The notes under the pieces: generated by a model
Seen by the model: only the letters and a program-made list of their open reading frames with translations
Told to the model about the DNA's origin: nothing
Databases searched by the model: none
Made by a program: the position numbers and the translations under genes
Shown: positions 33,931-39,697 of the stretch, piece after piece
How positions within the stretch are numbered: the stretch's first letter is position 1
Layout: each line of letters begins with the position of its first letter
Assembly: GCA_003139615.1 (NCBI GenBank)
Contig: PLJH01000051.1
Span: 20,635-60,331 of the forward strand
Reading direction: 5' to 3'
From: Alphaproteobacteria bacterium
Lineage (GTDB): Bacteria > Pseudomonadota > Alphaproteobacteria > Micropepsales > Micropepsaceae
Length of the DNA: 39,697 nucleotides

Positions 33931-35997
33931 ATGAATTTCGCCATCGACTTCGCGCCGCACATTCCCCTCGCCGTTCTGTGGCTTCTTGCCGGTGCAGCAG
34001 CCCTCCTTTCTGTCTACGCGCTTCTGATGCGCGCACGCGGCGCCTGGGCGCGTGCGCTCGCCTTCGCGATCGTGCTTCTCGCGCTCGCCGATCCGCTCAT
34101 CGTGCATGAGACGCGCGAACCTCTGCCGGATGTGATGGCGCTGATCGTCGATCACTCGCCGAGCATGGACATTCGCGGGCGCCGAGCCGAAGCCGACGGC
34201 GCGGCTGCGGCAATCAGGAAGGTGCTCGCATCCGACAGAACCCTCGAAATCCGTGAAGCCTATGTGCCGCCGCCACGTCCCGGCGACGACACGGGCACCG
34301 AACTGTTCGCAACACTGTCTTCTACGCTCGCCGATGTGCCGCCGAATCGCGTCGCCGGCGCCATCGCGATCACGGACGGCGAAGTGCATGATGCGCCTTC
34401 CCGCAGCAAGCCGCCGCTCCACGCGCCCTTCCATGCGCTCATTGTCGATCAGCCGGACGAAAAGGATCGCAAGCTTACGGTGGTGAGTGCCGCGCGCTAT
34501 GCCATCGTCAATCAAAGCGCGCCTATCGTGATCCGCGTCGACGATTTCGGTTCGCCGCCCGGCCGCTATGCCGATGTGGATGTGCGCGTGGATGGCGTCG
34601 ATCTGGGCACGCGTGCCGTGCCTGTCGGCAAAGATACGCCGGTCAAGGTCAATATCGGTCATGCCGGCGAAAACGTCGTCGAGCTCGTAGCGCGGCCCGG
34701 CCCGGGCGAATTGACGCTGGAGAACAACCGCGCGGTGGCCGTCATCAATGGCGTGCGCGATCGCCTGCGCGTGCTTCTGATCTCGGGCGAGCCGAATGCG
34801 GGCGAGCGCGTGTGGCGCAACCTGCTCAAGTCCGACCCGTCCGTCGACCTCATTCACTTCACAATTCTGCGCCCCCCCGACAAGCAGGACCAGACTCCGG
34901 TCGACGAATTGTCGCTGATCATCTTTCCGACGCACGAATTGTTTGTCGAGAAGCTCAGTCAGTTCGATCTCGTGATCTTCGACCGCTATCGCGACGAACC
35001 GGGCATCCTGCCGCTCGCCTATTTCGACAACATTGCACGTTACGTCGAAAACGGCGGCGCGCTGCTGGTATCGTCGGGAACGGAATTCGCCGAGCCGATG
35101 AGCATCTATCGCACGCCGCTCGCTTCGGTGCTGCCGGCGCAGCCGACAGGCGAGATCGTCACGGAAGGTTTCAAGCCGGTGGTGACGCCGCAGGGGCTTG
35201 CGCACCCCGTGACGCGCGATCTTCCGGGTGCAAATGACGGCAAAACGCCGAGCTGGGGCCGCTGGTTCCGGCTTATTGGCGCAACGAAGGTATCAGGGCA
35301 GACAGTCATGTCGGGCCCGGGCGACAAGCCGCTGCTCGTGCTCGACAATGTCGGCAAGGGACGCATCGCGGAATTGCTGTCCGACCAGGCGTGGCTTTGG
35401 GCACGCGGTTTTGAAGGCGGCGGACCGGACGCGGAATTGCTGCGCCGTCTCGCACATTGGCTGATGAAAGAGCCGGAACTCGAAGAAGAGCGCCTCTCTG
35501 CGTCGATCGCAAGCGGCCAGATCTCCGTCGAGCGCCAGACGATGGCAGTCCAGCCCGCGCCCGTCACGCTGACCCTTCCGTCCGGAAAATCTTCGACGCT
35601 GACATTGAGCAAGGTCGAGCCGGGTCTCTGGCGGACCACCGCCAAAGCCGACGAGTTGGGTCTCTATCGATTGACCGATGGAACGCTCAATGTCGTCACC
35701 GCGACCGGCCCGCTCAATCCGAAGGAAGTCGCCGATATGCGCGCGACGGATCAGATTCTGAAGCCCGTTGCGCACGCCACCGGCGGCTCGGTGAACTGGC
35801 TCGCAAAAGGCGGCATCCCGACAATCCGTCGCACGGCGCCCAATCGATTGGCGGCAGGCGACGGCTGGATCGGATTGCGCGCCAACGGCGCCTATCGCGT
35901 CACGGCCGTGGAGCAGCAGGCACTCCTGCCCGCGTGGCTTGCGCTGATCCTCGTGCTCGGCACAGTACTCTATGCGTGGCGCGTCGAGGGCCGCTGA
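33931..35997 (+). CDS. Large membrane protein with VWA-like and amidotransferase-like regions
   Basis: A 688-residue protein. Two N-terminal helices (about 8-30 and 42-60) are followed by a VWA-like region with a MIDAS-type DHSPS (Asp74, Ser76, Ser78) and ITDGE (Asp149). The middle holds LRVLLISGEPNAGERVWRNLL and a class I glutamine-amidotransferase-like FDNIARYVENGGALLVSSG, without an evident catalytic triad. One C-terminal helix lies at about 665-683. The ATG at 33931 is 7 bases after the preceding stop. This is the fourth gene of the MoxR cluster and a likely metal-binding client of the MoxR ATPase. Confidence 0.85.
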   Translation: MNFAIDFAPHIPLAVLWLLAGAAALLSVYALLMRARGAWARALAFAIVLLALADPLIVHETREPLPDVMALIVDHSPSMDIRGRRAEADGAAAAIRKVLASDRTLEIREAYVPPPRPGDDTGTELFATLSSTLADVPPNRVAGAIAITDGEVHDAPSRSKPPLHAPFHALIVDQPDEKDRKLTVVSAARYAIVNQSAPIVIRVDDFGSPPGRYADVDVRVDGVDLGTRAVPVGKDTPVKVNIGHAGENVVELVARPGPGELTLENNRAVAVINGVRDRLRVLLISGEPNAGERVWRNLLKSDPSVDLIHFTILRPPDKQDQTPVDELSLIIFPTHELFVEKLSQFDLVIFDRYRDEPGILPLAYFDNIARYVENGGALLVSSGTEFAEPMSIYRTPLASVLPAQPTGEIVTEGFKPVVTPQGLAHPVTRDLPGANDGKTPSWGRWFRLIGATKVSGQTVMSGPGDKPLLVLDNVGKGRIAELLSDQAWLWARGFEGGGPDAELLRRLAHWLMKEPELEEERLSASIASGQISVERQTMAVQPAPVTLTLPSGKSSTLTLSKVEPGLWRTTAKADELGLYRLTDGTLNVVTATGPLNPKEVADMRATDQILKPVAHATGGSVNWLAKGGIPTIRRTAPNRLAAGDGWIGLRANGAYRVTAVEQQALLPAWLALILVLGTVLYAWRVEGR

Positions 35998-36021
35998 GTC
36001 CAATCTCGCATCGATCTCAAT

Positions 36022-36558
36022 TTATTCCGCAGCACCCAATGGCGCACCGTCGGCGCAGACGGGATTGTCGAGGCGCGCCCGGCGGATCTGGCCTTCGAGC
36101 GTGTCGAGTGCGCCATCCGCGAGCGCCAGACCGAGAACGCGCGCGGGATCGACCGGCCCCGGAAACATGACCCGACCACGCGCGATGGCCGAGAATCCCA
36201 CGCGTGAATAGTAAGGCGGATCGCCGACGAGAATGATTGCGCGGTGCCCGCGCGCGCGGGCCGCTTCGATGCCGCGGTTCATCAGTGCGATGCCGATCCC
36301 GCGTCCGCGCTGATCGGATTGGACGGCAAGCGGCCCCAGCATCAGCACGGGATCGCGGCCCACATATACCGGCCAGAAGCGGACCGAGCCGCGAAACGCT
36401 CCCTCCTCGATCGCGACAAAGCCCAAATCTTTGTCCGCATCGACACCCTCGCGCAGACGATAGGCCGATTTGGCGAAGCGTCCGGGACCGAAACTGTGTT
36501 CCGCAAGCTGTTCGATGTGCAGCGCGTCCGAAGGCGTTTCCTGCCTAATTTCCCACAT
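36022..36558 (-). CDS. GNAT-family N-acetyltransferase (YhbS-like)
   Basis: A protein of about 178 residues. It begins IRQETPSDALHIEQLAEHSFGPGRFAKSAYRLRE in outline, and the acetyl-CoA motif A is LGPLAVQSDQRGRGIGIALM. AARARGHRAIILVGDPPYY then SRVGFSAI matches the YhbS subgroup. In-frame ATGs at 36558 and 36579 and a TTG at 36597 are possible; 36558 has a GGAGGGG sequence upstream, though rather distant. It converges on the MoxR operon end with a 24-base gap. The substrate is unknown. Confidence 0.87.
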   Translation of the reverse strand: MWEIRQETPSDALHIEQLAEHSFGPGRFAKSAYRLREGVDADKDLGFVAIEEGAFRGSVRFWPVYVGRDPVLMLGPLAVQSDQRGRGIGIALMNRGIEAARARGHRAIILVGDPPYYSRVGFSAIARGRVMFPGPVDPARVLGLALADGALDTLEGQIRRARLDNPVCADGAPLGAAE

Positions 36559-36645
36559 GCGGCTCGCAATCCCCTCCATGGCCCTTTTATGGTCCAAGGC
36601 CCGCCGCTAGGCTCCGCGCCGGCTCAATCGATCGGAGGTAATCCC

Positions 36646-37563
36646 ATGGGAGTGCTTGAAGGCAAGGTCGTTCTGGTGACAGGCGGCGCAAACGGCATCG
36701 GCAAGGAATGCGCGCTGCTGGCGGCAAAGGAAGGTGCGAAAGTCGTCGTCAACGATCTGGGCGGCGCGGTGGCGGGGGGAGACGAAGGTTCGGCCGGCCC
36801 CGCCGAGCAGGTGGCACAGCAGATCCGCGCCGCGGGCGGCGAAGCTGCATCCAATTCCGACAGCGTGACCAGCCGCGACGGCGTCAAGCGCATGATCGAG
36901 CAGGCGATGGATTCGTTCAAAGGTCTGCACGCGATCATCAGCCCGGCAGGCATCCTGCGCGACACGATGTTCCACAAGATGACGGACCAGGACTGGGATC
37001 TCGTCATCGATGTGCATCTGCAAGGCAGCTACAATATCTGTCACGCGGCGATCAATCATTTCCGCGAGCAGAACGAGGGCTCATTCGTCCTGTTCACCTC
37101 GACGTCGGGTCTCATCGGAAATATCGGCCAGGCAAACTACGCCGCGGCGAAGATGGGTATCGTGGGGCTCTCGCGCATCATCGCGATGGAAGGCCTCTCG
37201 AAGAATGTGCGCTCAAACGTGATCGCGCCTTTCGCATGGTCGCGCATGATCGCAACCATTCCCGTGAAGGACGAAGCGTCCGCCGCGCGCGTCGACCGGA
37301 TGAAGAACATGATGCGCGCAGACCAGGTGGCGCAACTCGCCGTCTCGCTCGCCGCACCTGTGACGAAGGACGTGTCGGGACAGATTTTCGTGGCCCGCGG
37401 CAACGAGATTTTCCTGATGAGCCAGCCGCGGCCCATTCGCGGCATCGGAAAGGTGGAAGGCTGGACGCCGGAAACGATTGCGACCCACGCCATGGCCGCG
37501 CTCAAGCCGAGCTTTGTGGAACTGGGTGCTACGACATCCGTCTTCGGATGGGATCCGATCTGA
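36646..37563 (+). CDS. Short-chain dehydrogenase, MFE-2/3-hydroxyacyl-CoA dehydrogenase-like
   Basis: A 305-residue SDR resembling the dehydrogenase domain of peroxisomal multifunctional enzyme 2. Evidence includes TGGANGIGKECALLAAKEGA (cofactor loop), VVNDLGG with an Asp suggesting NAD preference, and WDLVIDVHLQGSYN. The catalytic Ser is in LFTSTSGL and the YAAAK motif supplies Tyr and Lys. The usual NNAGILRD reads SPAGILRD. The ATG at 36646 has a clear GGAGGT ribosome-binding site; the open frame upstream is not coding. The native substrate is probably an acyl-CoA or steroid-like alcohol, by family only. Confidence 0.9.
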   Translation: MGVLEGKVVLVTGGANGIGKECALLAAKEGAKVVVNDLGGAVAGGDEGSAGPAEQVAQQIRAAGGEAASNSDSVTSRDGVKRMIEQAMDSFKGLHAIISPAGILRDTMFHKMTDQDWDLVIDVHLQGSYNICHAAINHFREQNEGSFVLFTSTSGLIGNIGQANYAAAKMGIVGLSRIIAMEGLSKNVRSNVIAPFAWSRMIATIPVKDEASAARVDRMKNMMRADQVAQLAVSLAAPVTKDVSGQIFVARGNEIFLMSQPRPIRGIGKVEGWTPETIATHAMAALKPSFVELGATTSVFGWDPI

Positions 37564-37578
37564 TTACCAGTTTGGACT

Positions 37579-38049
37579 TTACCAATAGGGACTGGTCGGC
37601 GCCTTGCTGGAGAATTCGGCAAGGCGCCTCCTAGCCCCCGGCGCAGTGTTTTCCGGCGGCGATGCCGGATCGGCCCAGCAGACTTCCCGAATCTCGAAAT
37701 TCGGAACGAACGCAAACTGCGCCTGGGGCACGCGATAGAGCGCAACGAGGTTGGTGACCCAGCCGAATTTGCGCGTGAAGAGGCCGAGAAATTCGGGGTC
37801 TGCGGATTTCACGAGTCCGATCTCTTCGCCGAGTTCGCGAATGACGGCGACGGCCGGCGGCTCGCCCACGCCGACGCCGCCACCCGGCAAATGCCAGCCG
37901 CTCATATAGCTGTGGCGCACGAGCAGAACGCGCCCGTCTTTATCGTCGACAATCGCGTTGGTGCCGAATGCGACGGGCGTGATGATCGCTCTCACACCCA
38001 ACCCCAGTGCAAGCCCGGCGCGGCGAAGCAAACGAGGACTGCGGCTCAC
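37579..38049 (-). CDS. NUDIX hydrolase
   Basis: A 156-residue protein with a perfect NUDIX box, GGVGVGEPPAVAVIRELGEE then IGL. Upstream lie GTNAIVDDKDGRVLLVRHSY and MSGWHLPGG, which identify the group often annotated as NUDIX domain-containing hydrolase of unknown nucleotide specificity. The GTG at 38049 has GAGGAAA about 4 bases upstream. It converges on the SDR gene with only 15 bases between the stops. The basic, hydrophobic N-terminal 25 residues (RSPRLLRRAGLALGLGVRA) could be a weak membrane-associating helix. Confidence 0.9.
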   Translation of the reverse strand: MSRSPRLLRRAGLALGLGVRAIITPVAFGTNAIVDDKDGRVLLVRHSYMSGWHLPGGGVGVGEPPAVAVIRELGEEIGLVKSADPEFLGLFTRKFGWVTNLVALYRVPQAQFAFVPNFEIREVCWADPASPPENTAPGARRRLAEFSSKAPTSPYW

Positions 38050-38207
38050 GGTTTCCTCATACGTTACTAGGGAAATCCTAACCGAAGGATTGTAGCGTCA
38101 AAGGGCATTTTCACCGTGGTCCTTCGCCTTGCTCAAGCGCTGCCTTTCGTCACATGCGCCCGGCAACCCCGCATCTGCGGGCTCCCGGATTGCGGGGCAT
38201 TAACGCC

Positions 38208-38717
38208 ATGGCAAGCTTCGAACATCTCAAGGCCCTCGTTGTCGACGACAATGCCCATATGCGCATATTGCTGCGCTCGCTTCTGCAGGCGCTTGGTCTC
38301 CAGCAGATTTACGAAGCAACCGATGGCGCGACTGGCTTTGCGGAATTGCGCGAACGGCATCCTGATTTCGTGCTCACCGACCTTTCCATGACACCGGTCG
38401 ACGGCATCGAATTCACGCGCCGCGTGCGGCAGGGACAAGACAGCCCCAACCCCTATATTCCGATCGTCATGGTGACCGGGCATACCGAGCGCCAACGAGT
38501 CGAGGCCGCGCGCGATGCCGGCGTAACCGAATTCCTCGCCAAGCCCATCACATCGCAGAGCATCCTTCTGCGCATCGCGGAAATCGTCGACCGACCGCGC
38601 CCGTTTGTGCGTTGCGACGGTTATTTCGGTCCGGATCGGCGCCGCCGTCGCGACGACAGCCATACGGGTCCCTGGCGTCGTAGCGACGATCAGGCCGACT
38701 CCATAGCCCTCATATAA
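38208..38717 (+). CDS. CheY-like response regulator with basic C-terminal tail
   Basis: A 169-residue receiver-domain protein. The acidic pocket is Asp13/Asp14 (LVVDDNAHMR), the phosphorylation site is Asp58 (VLTDLSM), the conserved Thr is in MVTGHTE and the Lys in LAKPIT. There is no DNA-binding or enzymatic output domain. The tail after about residue 128 is basic and includes FGPDRRRRRDD, a pattern common in stand-alone alphaproteobacterial receivers. The ATG at 38208 is preferred over one at 38154. It precedes motA by 201 bases, suggesting a motility role, which is inference. Confidence 0.9.
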   Translation: MASFEHLKALVVDDNAHMRILLRSLLQALGLQQIYEATDGATGFAELRERHPDFVLTDLSMTPVDGIEFTRRVRQGQDSPNPYIPIVMVTGHTERQRVEAARDAGVTEFLAKPITSQSILLRIAEIVDRPRPFVRCDGYFGPDRRRRRDDSHTGPWRRSDDQADSIALI

Positions 38718-38723
38718 AACAGC

Positions 38724-38754
38724 AACGCCTGTCGCTGGAGCACGCGACAGCGTT
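38724..38754 (+). terminator. Hairpin after the response regulator gene
   Basis: AACGCCTGTCGC (38724-38735) pairs with GCGACAGCGTT (38744-38754) to form an 11-bp stem with one bulged C and an 8-base loop, 7 bases after the response-regulator stop. No T-tract follows, so it may be a processing or attenuation hairpin rather than a classical intrinsic terminator. Confidence 0.4.
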
Positions 38755-38918
38755 AACGACCTGGAAAGAGATGGCGCTGCCGAAGCCCGCCGAACCGCGC
38801 AATCTCGCCGCGTCGCATGCCGTCTTCATCGCTCCTTAAGCCCTATTATTAATACTGACCGAATGCGGGTTGGGGGCATTCGCGCCGCCGACCGTAGGCA
38901 TTACTCGGGCTTCTTCTG

Positions 38919-39697
38919 ATGCTCCAAATCGGCGGTATTATCGTCCTTTTCGCGATGGTGTTCGGCGGCTTCCTCATTTCGGGCGGCTCGATCGGCGTCA
39001 TTCTGGAATCGCTGCCGCATGAGATGATGACGATCGGCGGTGCGGCGATCGCCGCACTTCTGATCGGCGGCTCGATGTATTCGCTGAAAAAGGTCGGGGG
39101 CGATCTGAGCAAGGTTGTCACGGGCCCGAAGTGGAAACCGCAGGATTATCGCGATCTCCTGTGCCTGTTGTTCCTGCTCACCAAGACGATGAAAACGAAG
39201 GGCCTGATCGCGCTCGAAGCCCATATCGAAAAGCCGGAAGACTCGTCGATCTTCAAGCGCTATCCGCGCATCATGAAGGATCATTTCGCATTGCATTTCA
39301 TCTGCGACACGCTGCGTATGATGACCATGAGTCTGGAAGACCCGCACCAGGTCGAATCGGCGATGGAGAAAGTGCTCGACAAGCATCACGCCGAAGCGCT
39401 GGGTCCCACCAATGCCATGCAGACCATGGCGGATGGATTGCCCGCGCTGGGAATCGTCGCGGCCGTGCTGGGCGTCATCAAGACCATGGGCGCGATCTCG
39501 GAACCGCCCGAAGTTCTCGGACGCATGATCGGCTCGGCGCTGGTCGGAACCTTCATGGGCGTGTTTCTCGCCTATGGCATCGTGGGCCCGATGGCCATCC
39601 GCCTCAAGGCGATCGTGGATGAGGAAGCGCTGTTCTATCACGTGATCCGCGACATCCTCGTCGCGCATCTGCACGGCAATGCGGCGCAGGTATCGGT
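38919..39697 (+). CDS. motA: Flagellar motor stator protein MotA (cut by window end)
   Basis: The frame stays open to the last base, so only the first 259 residues are visible. MLQIGGIIVLFAMVFGGFLI starts the first helix, with ESLPHEMMTIGGAAIAALLIGG for the second. The cytoplasmic domain includes KGLIALEAHIEKPEDSSIF and RYPRIMKDHFALHFICDTLR. The last two helices are marked by MQTMADGLPALGIVAAVLGV and IGSALVGTFMGVFLAYGIVGP. This is the MotA group with an extended cytoplasmic loop, which forms the proton-driven stator with MotB. The ATG at 38919 is the natural start. motB may follow outside the window. Confidence 0.95.
   Translation, partial: MLQIGGIIVLFAMVFGGFLISGGSIGVILESLPHEMMTIGGAAIAALLIGGSMYSLKKVGGDLSKVVTGPKWKPQDYRDLLCLLFLLTKTMKTKGLIALEAHIEKPEDSSIFKRYPRIMKDHFALHFICDTLRMMTMSLEDPHQVESAMEKVLDKHHAEALGPTNAMQTMADGLPALGIVAAVLGVIKTMGAISEPPEVLGRMIGSALVGTFMGVFLAYGIVGPMAIRLKAIVDEEALFYHVIRDILVAHLHGNAAQVS

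Noticed and set aside
37564-37578. Short complementary segments between the converging SDR and NUDIX genes as a terminator
   Set aside because: Only about five paired bases can be found and no T-tract follows.

Overview
The window is high-GC chromosomal DNA from an alphaproteobacterium. The evidence is the block lgt - MidA-type methyltransferase - pgeF - prs ... rplY - pth - ychF - two MaoC proteins, a fbc-type petABC (Rieske, cytochrome b, cytochrome c1) operon followed by mtnP and apt, an aerobic hemF, DUF1285/DUF6111 genes beside a CCA-adding enzyme, a MoxR-DUF58-BatA/DUF4159 cluster, and a flagellar motA. I cannot name the genus. The gene mix would suit a Rhizomicrobium/Micropepsis-like or other free-living lineage, but that is a guess. 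Genes are dense, often with 1-4 base stop/start overlaps, and I see no rRNA, tRNA, CRISPR array, prophage or intact insertion sequence.

Layout. 1-4557 (+): lipoprotein maturation (lgt), a complex-I-assembly type methyltransferase, pgeF, prs, and a divergent SRAP protein lacking two of the usual active-site residues. 4558-4851: a non-coding gap holding a perfect 41-bp inverted repeat. 4852-8983 (+): a CPA2 antiporter with two USP domains, a small membrane protein, an iron-permease-family protein, an MmcQ/YjbR protein and a PAS protein. 9121-14684 (+): rplY, pth, ychF, two MaoC hydratases, a GNAT, an unknown gene and a dienelactone hydrolase.

14865-22334 (-): one long co-directional run, petA-petB-petC-mtnP-apt-mtnA-aldolase/SDR fusion. 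The first three genes make the bc1 complex. The last four look like a salvage route for 5'-methylthioadenosine: MtnP phosphorolysis, Apt recovery of adenine, MtnA isomerisation, then retro-aldol cleavage by a fused class II aldolase whose SDR half could process the aldehyde. Two copies of a ~148-bp palindromic element bracket mtnA and the fusion gene.

22525-23451 (-): a PIN-toxin module whose antitoxin joins a DUF7662-like N-terminal domain to a VapB-like tail, with a promoter overlapped by a perfect palindromic operator. It sits back to back with trmL-hemF-terC (+, 23454-25442). 25458-29064 (-): DUF1285, CoA-type NUDIX, DUF6111, CCA-adding enzyme and PP2C phosphatase, chained mostly by 4-base overlaps. 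29263-35997 (+): MoxR ATPase, DUF58, BatA/DUF4159 and a VWA-like membrane protein. 36022-38049: GNAT (-), MFE-type SDR (+) and NUDIX (-). 38208-39697 (+): a CheY-like regulator and a motA gene cut by the window end.

The most interesting items are the putative MTA/DHAP-shunt operon with a fused aldolase-dehydrogenase, the DUF7662-VapB/VapC module with its operator, the paired palindromic elements whose central loop is flipped relative to their arms, and the SRAP protein with substituted catalytic positions.
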